Notes: generated by a model from the sequence alone, not told the origin. A stretch of DNA of 64,000 nucleotides from Pseudomonadota bacterium (GCA_026388275.1 JAPLKB010000010.1:1-64000), one strand, 5' to 3'; counted from the stretch's first letter, positions 1-13,194 are shown. Program-made: numbers and translations.

Positions 1-2
1 CA

Positions 3-566
3 TATATTCAGGCGAAACATCCTGACAAAGGATATAACGTGGATAACTTTATGGCCGATTTGGTGAACTACGAGCGCTCTCCTGACTACCTCCAGGATGG
101 AGTTTCTGACACATTGTCAGAAACGGTCAATATCTCCGGAAAGTCAATACGGACGCTACATCGCACTATTTCACTTTTAAAACTTTCTCCTGAAATTCAG
201 GCAACAATTTCGGCAGGAAATCTCCCCGTTTCCCAGGGTTATCTCTTTGCCGCCAACCTTGATTGCCCCGACCTTATGACGATATTTACCGACATTTTAA
301 AAACACCGGTGACCTATACATCTTTAGAGAGCAGACTCACCGCATACAAAAAAGTCAAACCTGCCCCTGTTAATACAAAGCCCAAATCTGTTAAGAAACA
401 GGTTAAAGGCCTTATATCTATAAAAACAGATTTTGAAAAGGGCATTGGAACCTATATACGGGAAGATGTTGAAAAATATCTCTATGAACTACAGGTTTTC
501 TGTAATTTTGTGCAGCAACAGACGTTTATAACCCCATACGGAAAGAAAAGACCCCCACAAGTGTGA
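3..566 (+). CDS. ParB-like partition/nucleoid protein, 3' part only
   Basis: The reading frame is open from the left edge, so the N-terminal part lies outside the window; an internal GTG at 39 is not a convincing start. The visible residues run through a stretch typical of the central ParB/KorB helix-turn-helix region (ISGKSIRTLHRTISLLKLS, then AGNLPVSQGYLF), followed by a basic linker (KPKSVKKQVKG) and a short C-terminal domain. ParB proteins bind parS-like sites; orphan ParB-like proteins also occur on mobile or accessory DNA. No parA partner is visible here. Function beyond a DNA-binding ParB-fold role cannot be said. Confidence 0.7.
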   Translation, partial: YIQAKHPDKGYNVDNFMADLVNYERSPDYLQDGVSDTLSETVNISGKSIRTLHRTISLLKLSPEIQATISAGNLPVSQGYLFAANLDCPDLMTIFTDILKTPVTYTSLESRLTAYKKVKPAPVNTKPKSVKKQVKGLISIKTDFEKGIGTYIREDVEKYLYELQVFCNFVQQQTFITPYGKKRPPQV

Positions 567-627
567 GGAAGGTATTAAATAGTGAATAAGCTTGCATTTT
601 CGGGAAGAAGTATTCATACTTATTTTT

Positions 628-642
628 GTGAAATGATTTCAC
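628..642. promoter_or_regulatory. perfect palindrome in the cspA leader
   Basis: GTGAAAT-G-ATTTCAC is a perfect 15-bp palindrome 19 nt upstream of the cspA ribosome-binding site. It could be an operator or a small hairpin in the 5' leader of the cold-shock mRNA. No function can be assigned from one copy. Confidence 0.35.
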
Positions 643-672
643 GAAGAAACCCAATACTAAAGGAGAATGAGG

Positions 673-873
673 ATGCCAGAAGGAAAAGTCAAATGGTTTA
701 ATGATTCAAAGGGATTTGGTTTTATCGAGCAGGAGGGTGGAAACGATGTATTCGTGCATCATTCCGCCATCCAGGGAGAAGGTTTTAAATCTCTGGCTGA
801 GGGCGACCGTGTCAGTTTCGATATCGTCAAAGGCCCTAAGGGCCCTGCTGCTGAGAATGTTCGCAAGCTATAA
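673..873 (+). CDS. cspA: Cold-shock protein, CspA family
   Basis: A 66-residue single cold-shock domain, the usual size for the family. It has the N-terminal [12 protein letters not shown]1 (KGFGFI) and RNP2 (VFVHHSAI) motifs that bind single-stranded RNA and DNA. The protein is expected to act as a cytoplasmic RNA chaperone. Two in-frame ATGs exist at 667 and 673; AGGAG at 661-665 is 7 nt from the second but only 1 nt from the first, so 673 is chosen. The gene is monocistronic, with a palindrome in its leader and a terminator hairpin 14 nt after the stop. It may not be cold-inducible, as many paralogues are constitutive. Confidence 0.95.
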   Translation: MPEGKVKWFNDSKGFGFIEQEGGNDVFVHHSAIQGEGFKSLAEGDRVSFDIVKGPKGPAAENVRKL

Positions 874-887
874 GACCTGATGCATTT

Positions 888-920
888 GAAAGCCTCCTAT
901 AACAAGGGGGCTTTCTCTAT
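888..920 (+). terminator. Rho-independent terminator after cspA
   Basis: Ten-base stem GAAAGCCTCC (888-897) with GGGGGCTTTC (906-915), one G-T wobble, 8-nt loop, followed by a weak U-rich tail. Confidence 0.75.
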
Positions 921-1032
921 TGCCTCCGCCAAATGGCAATGCTCTTCTCACTTTCGATCCGCAGTCCTCAGTTTTAATGGTTGTCAACTGCTGAACAGTT
1001 TTGGGCTGACACACTCGCTGTCTTCATGAAAT

Positions 1033-1050
1033 CGTGATTTATAAGTCACG
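1033..1050. other. near-perfect inverted repeat, 874-1208 intergenic region
   Basis: CGTGA and TCACG arms flank TTTATAAG; the 18 bp read the same on both strands except for one symmetric pair. The rest of this 335-bp gap holds the cspA terminator and a TATACT at 1173-1178 that could be a -10 box for the PAS gene, without a good -35. Nothing else was recognised. Confidence 0.3.
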
Positions 1051-1208
1051 CCTCACAAAGCACCATTTCAAATAGTAATTTGGACTTTTCCAGCTTTATG
1101 TTTCATTTCCATTCATTTTGTTTCAATATATTATCCCTGCAATTCACAGAAGTAAAAATTATAACAGTGTAGTATACTTATATTGGTAGTTATTCTTTTG
1201 AGGCATTG

Positions 1209-2435
1209 GTGATAGAAGACAAAAATATGAGCAAGGAACAACTCCTCGACGAACTTTCAAAGCTGCGTCAACGAGTTTCTGAATTAGAAAGATCAGAGAC
1301 TGATATCAAGGGGTCCGGGGAGGAAGCATTAGAAGAAAGCAAGCAGCGTTTCAAAACACTTTTTGAACGTCATCACGCTGTTATGCTATTAATTGAACCT
1401 GATTCAGGCAAAATTATTGATGCCAACCATGCAGCATCTCAATTTTATGGATACACACGAGATCAGCTTTCATCTATGAATATTGCTGACATCAATCAGT
1501 TGAACCCTTCAGAGATTGCTGAACAACGCAAACGTGCTGAGAGAGAAGAATATAATTATTTTGTATTTCCTCATCGTCTCGCCACCGGAGAAGTTAGAAC
1601 CGTAGAAGTACATTCAACACCTATAGATGTGCAAGGACAATTATTGCTATTCTCCATTATTCATGACATCACAGACCGAAAAAAAGCTGAGATGGAACTT
1701 CAACACTATCAGGAACATTTAGAAGAATTGGTCAAAGAACGTACCGCGGAACTTGATGCAAAAAATAAATTACTCACACAGGAAGTTGCCGAACGTAAGC
1801 AGGCGGAAGAAGCGATGGAAAAATATTCACACGATTTGGGCGAGCGTGTAAAAGAACTCAGTTGCCTCCACTCAATTTCTGAGCTTGTTCGTAGAAACGA
1901 TATTTCTCAGGAAAAAATATTACAAGAGCTTGCCTCTATTCTTTCAAAGGCATATCAATTCCCGGAGATTACCGCATGTTGCATTACCTGGGGTAACAAT
2001 GAATACAGCACGGCAAACTTCAGGAAAACTACATGGTCGCAAAACCGTACCATTATGGTTCATGGCGAACAGGCAGGAACTATTGAAGTCTGTTACCTTA
2101 AAGAACGACAGGAAGAATATGAAGGCCCTTTTTTGGCTGAAGAGCGCCAACTTCTTAATACTGTTGGAGATCTTCTGGGAAGATCCACGGAACGTAAGCA
2201 AGCAGAGGAAGAACGGGAGAAGCTTATTGTTGAACTCCAGGAAGCCCTTAATAAAGTAAAAACGTTGAGCGGGTTGCTTCCAATTTGTGCTTCCTGCAAA
2301 AAGATACGCAATGACGAAGGTTATTGGGAACAGATAGAGCTATATATAAGAGACCATTCGGAAGCTGAATTCAGTCACAGTATATGCCCGGAATGTGCTG
2401 AAAAATTATATCCTGAGTACTATAAAAAAAAGTGA
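1209..2435 (+). CDS. PAS/GAF-type sensor protein with a C-terminal Cys4 tail, no kinase domain
   Basis: About 408 residues: an N-terminal coiled coil, a PAS domain (roughly 45-160, ending in the typical FSIIHDITDRKKAE), a second coiled coil, a GAF-like segment (roughly 205-325), another helix and a terminal zinc-ribbon-like tail with CASC and CPEC pairs. This tail recurs at the C-terminus of deltaproteobacterial PAS and receiver proteins. There is no histidine kinase, GGDEF, EAL or membrane segment, so the output is unknown and probably a protein-protein interaction. GTG 1209 is preferred over TTG 1206 because GAGG at 1200-1203 sits 5 nt upstream; ATG at 1227 is a further alternative. It is monocistronic. 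Confidence 0.75.
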   Translation: MIEDKNMSKEQLLDELSKLRQRVSELERSETDIKGSGEEALEESKQRFKTLFERHHAVMLLIEPDSGKIIDANHAASQFYGYTRDQLSSMNIADINQLNPSEIAEQRKRAEREEYNYFVFPHRLATGEVRTVEVHSTPIDVQGQLLLFSIIHDITDRKKAEMELQHYQEHLEELVKERTAELDAKNKLLTQEVAERKQAEEAMEKYSHDLGERVKELSCLHSISELVRRNDISQEKILQELASILSKAYQFPEITACCITWGNNEYSTANFRKTTWSQNRTIMVHGEQAGTIEVCYLKERQEEYEGPFLAEERQLLNTVGDLLGRSTERKQAEEEREKLIVELQEALNKVKTLSGLLPICASCKKIRNDEGYWEQIELYIRDHSEAEFSHSICPECAEKLYPEYYKKK

Positions 2436-2587
2436 ACGAATGTTGTGTTGTACGTTGATTTCATTATGTAATACACGATCAAGGCCGAAAGGCCATATAT
2501 CCTCTTTGCAGGTGTTATGCCAATTCGGATTCATTGATAGCACCCAGAGGGTACCCGGGCGACGACGACGAGCCGACGCAGGCATTA

Positions 2588-2654
2588 GCTCACACAGTGA
2601 GCGAGAAGGGGAGGCTCCACGTACTTCGTTCGTGGAGGGGGCGACGTGAGCCCC
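2588..2654 (+). repeat. Dispersed intergenic repeat, family A copy 1
   Basis: A ~67-bp unit that opens with the hairpin GCTCAC-ACA-GTGAGC, continues GAGAAGGGGAGG, contains a second hairpin (CTCCACG 2615-2621 / CGTGGAG 2631-2637) and closes with GGGCGACGTGAGCCCC. Related units occur at about 36764-36895, 38860-38931, 46438-46465 and, inverted, 61493-61847. The preceding GGGTACCCGGGCGA (2550-2563) resembles sequence next to the 61.5-kb copy. It occupies part of the 434-bp gap 2436-2869, which otherwise holds only the promoter region of the aminotransferase gene. Confidence 0.75.
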
Positions 2655-2831
2655 AGAAATAGCGGAGCGTGAGGAGGAGGCAACAAAGTTATATGATTGA
2701 AGGCGAATTGGTATTAAAAGAATCACCCCGGTAATGACTTAACAGATGTATTTCTACAGGCAACCATTGTTTCCGGGAAACAGCGCAGCCCTCTGTGCAT
2801 TACACAAAAAACTGATCAGCCCTTTTTAATA

Positions 2832-2861
2832 TTGATTGTTGCTATTATTGTATGGTAATTT
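2832..2861 (+). promoter_or_regulatory. sigma70-like promoter abutting the aminotransferase start
   Basis: TTGATT (2832-2837), 18-bp spacer, TAATTT (2856-2861). The expected transcription start (~2868) is about 2 nt before the ATG at 2870 and no Shine-Dalgarno sequence is present. A TATTAT at 2843-2848 is an alternative -10 that would give a ~15-nt leader, also without a ribosome-binding site. Confidence 0.4.
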
Positions 2862-2869
2862 TCATCTAA

Positions 2870-4054
2870 ATGGACGATTTTTATAGAATATCAAGATTAC
2901 CGCCTTACGGGCTTGGCATTGTAAGAGACCTTATGATAGAAGCCAGAAGAAACAATGAGGATATTATTGACCTTGGTATGGGCAATCCGGATATGGCTAC
3001 ACCTAAGCATATTGTCTCAAAACTCATTGAGGCCGCAAGAAACGTGAAGAACCACAGATATTCCGTAACAAAAGGGATTTATAAATTGCGGCTGGCTATT
3101 GCCGATTGGTATAAGAGAAAATATGGTGTTGATGTTGATCCGGAATCCGAGATTGTTGTCAGTATGGGTGCCAAGGAAGGCATAGGGCATCTTGTGCTTG
3201 CCACGATCAGTCAAGGAGAAGTAGTGTTTGTACCGGATCCGAGCTATCCTATTCATACATACTCTGTAGTTATTGCGGGCGGTGATTTGAGAATTATTCC
3301 TATCCTCCCGAAGGAAGAGTTTTTTGACAGGCTGAGCATGGCAATTAAGACGACATGGCCTAAACCGAAGATGCTGATAATAAGCTTTCCAAACAACCCT
3401 ACTACCGAGATTGTTGAAATCGACTTTTTTGAGAAGATCGTTGCCTTTGCAAATGAGTATGACCTTATGATACTCCATGATCTGGCTTATGCAGATATAG
3501 TATTCGACGGATACCAGGCGCCGAGTTTTTTACAGGTTGAAGGCGCAAAGGATGTTGGTGTTGAATTTTTCTCTCTCTCAAAAAGTTATAATATGCCTGG
3601 ATGGAGAGTTGGGTTTGCTGTGGGAAATAAAAGAATGATCTCTGCTCTCGGTAGGATTAAGAGTTATTTTGATTATGGTGTATTCCAGCCGATCCAGATT
3701 GCCTCTATAATAGCCTTGAACGAAGGCGATGAAGATGTGCAGGAAATTGTTGAAAAATACCGGAGAAGAAGAAATGTACTCTGTGATGGACTGACCCGTT
3801 ACGGATGGAAAGTAGAAAGACCGAAAGCAACGATGTTTGTCTGGGCAAAAATACCCGATGAGTTTGCAGCAATGGGTTCTCTGGAATTTTCAAAACTTCT
3901 GCTGAAGGAAGCCAAAGTAGCAGTCTCCCCGGGCATCGGATTCGGAGAATACGGAGAGGGTTATGTCCGGTTTGCCCTTGTGGAAAACGAACACAGAACC
4001 AGACAGGCAGTACAAGGCATCAAAAATCTGTTGTATACCTCAAGCAGGAAATGA
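2870..4054 (+). CDS. alaC: Class I/II aminotransferase, AlaC/LL-DAP-aminotransferase-like
   Basis: 394 residues, closely resembling E. coli AlaC along its whole length ([26 protein letters not shown]-like [13 protein letters not shown]-type SFPNNPTTE). The PLP-binding lysine is K238 in [12 protein letters not shown], with the conserved Asp-x-x-Tyr (HDLAYAD) and a C-terminal carboxylate-binding Arg (YVRFAL). Such enzymes convert pyruvate and glutamate to alanine; relatives use LL-diaminopimelate, methionine or aspartate precursors, so substrate is uncertain. The stop overlaps the hom ATG (ATGA), implying co-translation with the aspartate-family pathway. Confidence 0.88.
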   Translation: MDDFYRISRLPPYGLGIVRDLMIEARRNNEDIIDLGMGNPDMATPKHIVSKLIEAARNVKNHRYSVTKGIYKLRLAIADWYKRKYGVDVDPESEIVVSMGAKEGIGHLVLATISQGEVVFVPDPSYPIHTYSVVIAGGDLRIIPILPKEEFFDRLSMAIKTTWPKPKMLIISFPNNPTTEIVEIDFFEKIVAFANEYDLMILHDLAYADIVFDGYQAPSFLQVEGAKDVGVEFFSLSKSYNMPGWRVGFAVGNKRMISALGRIKSYFDYGVFQPIQIASIIALNEGDEDVQEIVEKYRRRRNVLCDGLTRYGWKVERPKATMFVWAKIPDEFAAMGSLEFSKLLLKEAKVAVSPGIGFGEYGEGYVRFALVENEHRTRQAVQGIKNLLYTSSRK

Positions 4055-5343
4055 TAGGCATCGGCATCATAGGTCTCGGAACTGTCGGCGTCGGGACATA
4101 CAAAATCCTCACAGAACATAATTCTCTATTAAAAGAACGGACAGGATTGGATATAAAGGTTGTCAGGATCGCAGATGTTGATCTTAAAAGAGATAGAGGC
4201 ATCAGGATAGACAGAAATATCCTTACAAAAGATGCTTATGAGGTCATAAACGATAAAAATGTAGATATTGTTGTTGAGCTTATGGGAGGAATAACCCCGG
4301 CTTACGAATACGTTGCCTCTGCCATAGAACATAAAAAATGGGTTGTAACTGCCAATAAAGCCCTCCTTGCCGAAAAAGGGGATGAAATATTCGGTCTTGC
4401 TGAAAAAGCGGGCTGTGAGATAGGCTTTGAAGCAAGCGTCTGCGGTGGTATCCCGGTAATAAGAGCAATACGTGACGGCCTCGTCGGAAACAGGATTTAT
4501 TACATTCTTGGTATCTTAAACGGTACAAGCAACTACATTCTTACTGAAATGACCGAAAAAGGAGTAAGTTTTGGCAATGCGCTGAAGGATGCCCAAAAAC
4601 TGGGTTTTGCTGAACAGGACCCAACCCTTGATATAGAAGGGATCGATGCAGCCCATAAATTATCCATACTGGTACGTCTGGCTTTTAACTGTCCGATAAA
4701 AATGAGTGATATGGTAACGGGCGGAATATCGAAGATTGAGCCGATAGACATAGGATTTGCAAAAGAATTCGGATACAAGATCAAACTCCTTGCACTGGCA
4801 AAAGAGGAAAATGATCTCATAGATGCGCGCGTTGAGCCTGCCATGATCCCAATTGGTCATTTGATGAGCAATGTAAACGGAGTTTACAATGCCGTGTATA
4901 TTGTAGGCGACAGGATCGGTCCCAATCTTTATTATGGAAAGGGAGCCGGCAGTGATCCTACAGGAAGTTCTGTAGTAAGTGATATTGTGGACATGGCTTC
5001 GAGGATTAAGGAAAAAAAATCAAAGACACTGGTTCCAAAACAGATCAACAAAAAGCTGAAAATAAGGAAAGGCGAAGATATATCCGTACCTTATTACATG
5101 AGAGTTACTGCCCAGGACAGTCCGGGTGTGCTTTCAAAAATTTCCGGAATATTATCGGAATACAATATAAGCATCTCTGCTGTTATCCAGAAGGGTAGAG
5201 AGGAGAGAGGCTATGTTCCTATCGTGATGCTTACCCACGAAGCAATAGAAAAAAACCTGAAAGCAGCAAAGGTGAAGATAGATAAACTGCCTTTTATAAA
5301 GGGAGAAAGTGTACACATCAGGATCGAGCAAGGACCGGCGTAA
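4051..5343 (+). CDS. hom: Homoserine dehydrogenase
   Basis: 430 residues, the full length of the monofunctional ACT-containing type. An N-terminal Rossmann motif ([11 protein letters not shown]) is followed by the catalytic dehydrogenase domain with the signature [10 protein letters not shown] and the active-site region [10 protein letters not shown], and a C-terminal ACT domain (about 350-425, starting [18 protein letters not shown]). It reduces aspartate semialdehyde to homoserine for threonine and methionine. The ACT domain suggests allosteric feedback, usually by threonine. ATG overlaps the upstream stop by 4 bp. The next gene is a candidate for the following step. Confidence 0.95.
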   Translation: MIGIGIIGLGTVGVGTYKILTEHNSLLKERTGLDIKVVRIADVDLKRDRGIRIDRNILTKDAYEVINDKNVDIVVELMGGITPAYEYVASAIEHKKWVVTANKALLAEKGDEIFGLAEKAGCEIGFEASVCGGIPVIRAIRDGLVGNRIYYILGILNGTSNYILTEMTEKGVSFGNALKDAQKLGFAEQDPTLDIEGIDAAHKLSILVRLAFNCPIKMSDMVTGGISKIEPIDIGFAKEFGYKIKLLALAKEENDLIDARVEPAMIPIGHLMSNVNGVYNAVYIVGDRIGPNLYYGKGAGSDPTGSSVVSDIVDMASRIKEKKSKTLVPKQINKKLKIRKGEDISVPYYMRVTAQDSPGVLSKISGILSEYNISISAVIQKGREERGYVPIVMLTHEAIEKNLKAAKVKIDKLPFIKGESVHIRIEQGPA

Positions 5344-5354
5344 GAGCAAAAAAC

Positions 5355-5388
5355 TATAGGTCTTATAAGTAGTCTTATAGGGCCTATA
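5355..5388 (+). other. intra-operon hairpin between hom and the putative homoserine kinase
   Basis: TATAGGTCTTATAAG (5355-5369) pairs with CTTATAGGGCCTATA (5374-5388) over 15 bp with two G-U wobbles and a 4-nt loop. There is no U-run, so it is more likely an mRNA processing or stability element than a terminator. Confidence 0.5.
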
Positions 5389-5420
5389 ATGATCTTAAAG
5401 GCAAGACAAAGACAGGTAAG

Positions 5421-9050
<3,630 letters not shown>

Positions 9051-9054
<4 letters not shown>

Positions 9055-10100
9055 AAAAGGGGTCAGGGGTCAGTAGTAAGGGGTCTCCGAAAAACAGGAT
9101 TTTGAAATCTGAACCACAAAATACAGCACCTGGAACTTCAATAATAGAAATAGGCAAGGATGTATTAAGAAAAGAGGCCGAAGCAATTCTTCAGGTAATG
9201 GAAGGACTTGATAATACCTTTGAAAGAGCAGTCAATATCATATTTAAATGTTCAGGGAGAGTAGTGCTTACCGGTATCGGTAAATCAGGCCTTGTTTGTA
9301 AAAAAATTGCTTCAACATTGTCAAGTGTGGGCACACCTGCTTTATTCCTCCACCCTGCAGACTCGTTACATGGAGACCTTGGCATGCTGCAAAAAGGCGA
9401 TGTGCTGATTGTTGTCAGCAACAGCGGAGAAACAGACGAAGTTATAGGTATACTGCCCTGGATAAAAAGAATGGATATTGCTACCCTTGTTATTACTGGT
9501 AATACAGATTCATCAATAGCACAATACGGCGATGTAGTTCTCAGTATTAATGTTGATGAAGCATGTCCTTTCAATATAGTGCCTACATCAAGTACTACTG
9601 CAACACTCGCAATGGGCGATGCAATTGCCGTAGCCCTGATGGAGATGCGGGGTTTTAGAATTGAAGACTTTGCTTCACTGCATCCCGGAGGCACGTTGGG
9701 AAGAAAGCTTTTGCTTAAGGTGGAAGACCTGATGCATACCGGAGATGCTGTGCCTAAAGTATATCAGGACACTCTTATGAAACATGCAATTCTTGAGATT
9801 ACCTCAAAAAGGCTCGGAGTAGTTGGGGTTTACAGCCACAAAGAAGAGCTTATGGGCATAATAACGGATGGTGACCTGAGAAGAGCAATTGAAAAACAGG
9901 AAAACATCCTGGAAAAAAAGGCCTTTGATATAATGACAAGTAATCCGAAAACTATGTTGAAAGATTCGCTTGCAGTGTATGCGTTAAAAAAGATGGAAGA
10001 ATTTTCTATAACGTCACTTTTTGTTCTGGATAGAGAGGGTGAAACAAATCCCGTCGGGATAATACATATTCACGACCTTTTGAAGGCTAAAATAGTGTAA
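9051..10100 (+). CDS. kdsD: Arabinose-5-phosphate isomerase, KpsF/GutQ family
   Basis: 349 residues: SIS sugar isomerase domain (about 60-190; GIGKSGLVCKKIASTLSS, SNSGETDEV) and a CBS-domain pair (about 235-345). It converts ribulose-5-P to arabinose-5-P, the substrate of the preceding KdsA. Compared with E. coli KdsD there is an extra N-terminal ~30 residues rich in Ser/Lys, encoded by G-rich repetitive DNA; no better start was found inside. A kdsC phosphatase gene, often found next here, is absent from the window. Confidence 0.92.
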
Positions 10101-10157
10101 ATGTTAACTTAAAAATGAGTAGACAGGAAGACAATTTTTAGGTAGTTATGGTGATAG

Positions 10158-11069
10158 ATGAAAGACAGAAAGGTTATTGTTTATATAGCTTCAGGGTTTA
10201 TAATTGCAAGCCTCCTCTTAGCACTCTATTTTTTTGTTAAAAAACCTGTAAGAATATCTATCCCTATATTGGATGAAGAGAAAAAGGTTATTGTCTTCAA
10301 GGATGTGAAGTATTCTGCAGAGAAAAAGGGGACAATAGACTGGGAGATAATCGCAAAAACTGCGCGTAAACATATAGACAAACCGGTTATAGAGATGGAA
10401 GATCTTGCAGGTAAGTATATGCCGAAGGACGGTGTTGTTGTTTCTTTCAAAGGTACAAAAGGTACGATGAACACGGAAGAAGAAAAAGGTACTGTTGAGA
10501 ATGTAGACTTTATTTATAAAAGCGGTTACAGGCTTACAAGCAGGTATATGGATTTTGATTTCAAAAAAGGACTTACAAACACGAGTGCACCTGTGGATAT
10601 CCAGGGCACGAAGCTAACCCTCAGAGGTGTCGGTTTAACAGCCAGCACAGAACAGGGAATCGTAAGAATCGAAAGAGATGTTACGGGATACATAGAAACC
10701 GATAAGGGTAGATACAGATTTGAGTCTGACAGATTTACATACAATATGAAAGAAAATGTCTATATCCTTGATGGCAAAGTCATCATGAAGGGCCAGGACA
10801 TAAACCTGCTGTGCGATAGACTGTATCTTTTCAGTAAAGACAACGAAATGGAAAGAATAGATGCAAGAGGAAAGGTGCGATTGATTTCCAAAGGGACTAT
10901 TGCGAAAAGCGAGAAGGCAGTATATTATCTTAAAGAAGATAAGGTTGTGTTGACTGAGAGACCAAAAATATTGAGGGACAATGTGGATATGGAAGGAGAG
11001 TCAATCGTATATAGCCTTTCAAGCAGAAAATTTTCTATAAATAAACCAAAGATGAGAATGGAGAAGTAA
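10158..11069 (+). CDS. lptC: LptC-LptA fusion, LPS transport periplasmic bridge protein
   Basis: 303 residues. A membrane anchor (about 6-27, VYIASGFIIASLLLALYFFV) is followed by an LptC-like beta-jellyroll and, from about 185 to the end, by an OstA/LptA-like repeat region (RYRFESDRFTYNMKENVYILDGKV, then GKVRLISKGTIAKSEKAVYYL, with the KAVYYLKEDKVVLT pattern). Typical LptC is under 200 residues and a separate lptA normally precedes lptB; here the stop overlaps the lptB start (TAATG), so both periplasmic parts appear to be in one chain. Acts in carrying LPS from the inner membrane ABC transporter toward LptD. Confidence 0.8.
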   Translation: MKDRKVIVYIASGFIIASLLLALYFFVKKPVRISIPILDEEKKVIVFKDVKYSAEKKGTIDWEIIAKTARKHIDKPVIEMEDLAGKYMPKDGVVVSFKGTKGTMNTEEEKGTVENVDFIYKSGYRLTSRYMDFDFKKGLTNTSAPVDIQGTKLTLRGVGLTASTEQGIVRIERDVTGYIETDKGRYRFESDRFTYNMKENVYILDGKVIMKGQDINLLCDRLYLFSKDNEMERIDARGKVRLISKGTIAKSEKAVYYLKEDKVVLTERPKILRDNVDMEGESIVYSLSSRKFSINKPKMRMEK

Positions 11070-11812
11070 TGCCTGAAATATTCAAACTTTTCACTGAGAG
11101 CGTCACGAAGTCTTATAATTCACGGAAGGTAGTTGACGATATTTCCATATATATAAAAACAGGCGAGATAGTCGGATTGTTTGGTCCGAATGGTGCAGGT
11201 AAAACCACCACATTTTACATGATTATCGGATTTACGAAACCGGACAGCGGCAGAATACTTCTTAATGCTGATGATATTACTACACTGCCCATGTTTATGA
11301 GAGCAAGAAGAGGCATTACCTATCTGCCCCAGGAGCCTTCTGTCTTCAAGAAAATGAGCGTTGAGGATAATCTTTTATCTATTCTTGAATTTAACGATAT
11401 GGCCAAAGAATCAATGGAACATAAGGTAACGGAACTGCTCGAGGCATTCAAGCTTGATCATTTATCCAAAAACAATGCTGACTCGCTTTCAGGGGGTGAA
11501 AGGAGAAGACTGGAGATTGCAAGAGCTCTCATGATTTCCCCCAGGTTTATGTTGCTCGATGAGCCCTTTTCAGGCATAGATCCCATATCTGTTTCCGATT
11601 TAAAAAAGATCATAAACGGTTTAAAAAATAAAGATATAGGTATACTTTTATCCGACCATAATGTAAGAGACTCTCTACCCATTTGCGACAGGGCCTATGT
11701 CGTGAATAACGGCAAGGTGCTTCTTGAAGGTACCCCGGAAAGCGTGGCAGGTGATAAGATGGTAAGAGAGGTATATTTAGGCGAGGAATTCAAAATAGAT
11801 GTTGGAGCTTAA
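11069..11812 (+). CDS. lptB: LPS export ABC transporter ATP-binding protein
   Basis: 247 residues of the LptB type: Walker A GPNGAGKTTT, Q-loop LPQEPSVFKKMSVEDNL, signature LSGGERRRLEIARAL, Walker B MLLDEPFSGIDPI and a switch His (SDHNVRDSL). It powers LPS extraction by LptFG, which are not in this window. Start is coupled to the upstream gene (TAATG); the end overlaps rpoN by 14 bp, the lptC-lptA-lptB-rpoN order common in proteobacteria. Confidence 0.96.
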   Translation: MPEIFKLFTESVTKSYNSRKVVDDISIYIKTGEIVGLFGPNGAGKTTTFYMIIGFTKPDSGRILLNADDITTLPMFMRARRGITYLPQEPSVFKKMSVEDNLLSILEFNDMAKESMEHKVTELLEAFKLDHLSKNNADSLSGGERRRLEIARALMISPRFMLLDEPFSGIDPISVSDLKKIINGLKNKDIGILLSDHNVRDSLPICDRAYVVNNGKVLLEGTPESVAGDKMVREVYLGEEFKIDVGA

Positions 11813-13154
11813 ACAAACACAGAGACTTCTCCCCGTATTGACTCAGCAGCTTCAGCAGGCAATAAAACTCTTGCAAATGTCACAACTGGAATTGGTTGAG
11901 GCAATTGAACAGGAGCTCGAAGAAAATCCCATTTTAGAAGCAACCGAGCAAGAGCCTGCAGAAGAACAGATTAAGGAGGAGGAAAATACAGAAGAACTTT
12001 TTGAAAGATACACTTCTTCAGAGGAATTCGTAGGCAGAGATGATAAGGAGTATCCTGACTATGAAAATATTGTAAAAAAGACATATAATCTCAGGGATTA
12101 TCTGCGTTGGCAGATAGGGTTTTCATTCACAGATTCGAATGAGCGTATAGCGTCTGAATGGATTATCGAAAATATTGATGATAATGGATATCTGGTTGAT
12201 CCTATCCCGGAGATATCAAAAGCATCCGGGTACACTACGGAGTTGCTTGAAAGCGTTCTTAAAAAAGTTCAAAAGCTTGACCCTGCCGGGATTGGTGCAA
12301 GAAACCTGAGGGAATCCGTGTTTCTCCAATATGAATCAAAGGGGGTAAAGGATTTTGTATTCGAAGATATAATGAACGTATACTTTGATCTGTACCCGAA
12401 AGTAAATGTTAATGAAATTGTAAAAAAAACAGGATATGCCCCGGACAAAATCCAGGATGTTCTTAACAAAATAAAAGAGTTTGACCCGAAGCCGGGAAGA
12501 AACTTCAGTGATGATTTTACGTCTTATATTGTGCCTGATGTTTATGTAATAAAGGGAGAAGATGGTTTTGAAGTATATTTAAGCGATGATAATATACCGG
12601 ATCTTAAGCTTAATGGTTACTATATAGACATTTATGCAGCCGGCAATGTTGATGGTGAAACAAAAAGATATATCAAGAAAAAACTAAAACAGGCGGAATG
12701 GTTTATAAAAAGTTTAAAGCAGCGGCAAAAAACCCTCTTCAACGTTTCGAAAAGCATCGTAAAATTCCAGGAAGCGTTCTTTGAGAGAGGTGTACGATTT
12801 TTAAAACCCATGATATTGAAAGACATTGCATTGGACGTAGGTGTCCATGAATCTACGGTAAGCCGGATAACAACTAACAAATATATGAGTACCCAGTTTG
12901 GAGTTTTTGAATTAAAATTCTTCTTTCCCACAGGTATATACCAGGAGGAAGGAGATCAACTTTCTACAAACATTATAAAGGATTTGATTTTAGAATATAT
13001 TGGAAAAGAAGATAAGAGGAACCCCTTAACCGATGATGAGCTGGTTTCACTTTTGAAGACAGAACGGGACATAAAAATTGCAAGAAGAACAATCGCAAAG
13101 TATAGAGAAATACTCAATATAGACTCTTCCCGGCAAAGAAAAGTCGAGGAGTAA
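11799..13154 (+). CDS. rpoN: RNA polymerase sigma-54 factor
   Basis: 451 residues. Region I is Gln/Leu-rich (LTQQLQQAIKLLQMSQLEL), followed by an acidic linker, the core-binding region, a helix-turn-helix (DIALDVGVHESTVSRITTNKYM) and the RpoN box ARRTIAKYRE that reads the -24 promoter element. It needs AAA+ activators, none of which is encoded here. The hpf and PTS genes that follow make up the usual rpoN neighbourhood, which supports links between nitrogen/carbon status and sigma-54 output. A terminator follows. Confidence 0.98.
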   Translation: MLELKQTQRLLPVLTQQLQQAIKLLQMSQLELVEAIEQELEENPILEATEQEPAEEQIKEEENTEELFERYTSSEEFVGRDDKEYPDYENIVKKTYNLRDYLRWQIGFSFTDSNERIASEWIIENIDDNGYLVDPIPEISKASGYTTELLESVLKKVQKLDPAGIGARNLRESVFLQYESKGVKDFVFEDIMNVYFDLYPKVNVNEIVKKTGYAPDKIQDVLNKIKEFDPKPGRNFSDDFTSYIVPDVYVIKGEDGFEVYLSDDNIPDLKLNGYYIDIYAAGNVDGETKRYIKKKLKQAEWFIKSLKQRQKTLFNVSKSIVKFQEAFFERGVRFLKPMILKDIALDVGVHESTVSRITTNKYMSTQFGVFELKFFFPTGIYQEEGDQLSTNIIKDLILEYIGKEDKRNPLTDDELVSLLKTERDIKIARRTIAKYREILNIDSSRQRKVEE

Positions 13155-13194
13155 ATTGGATTGACAAGGTGTGCCATATCTGGTAACTTTGTTG

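Noticed and set aside
2395-2726. Overlapping open frames on both strands at 2.4-2.7 kb
   Set aside because: They run through family A repeat DNA and the end of the PAS gene; composition (RRRRADAGISSHSERE) is that of the repeat.
13161-13189. Promoter between rpoN and hpf (TTGACA-17-TAACTT)
   Set aside because: The -10 is poor and the rpoN terminator lies directly downstream, so any transcript would stop at once.
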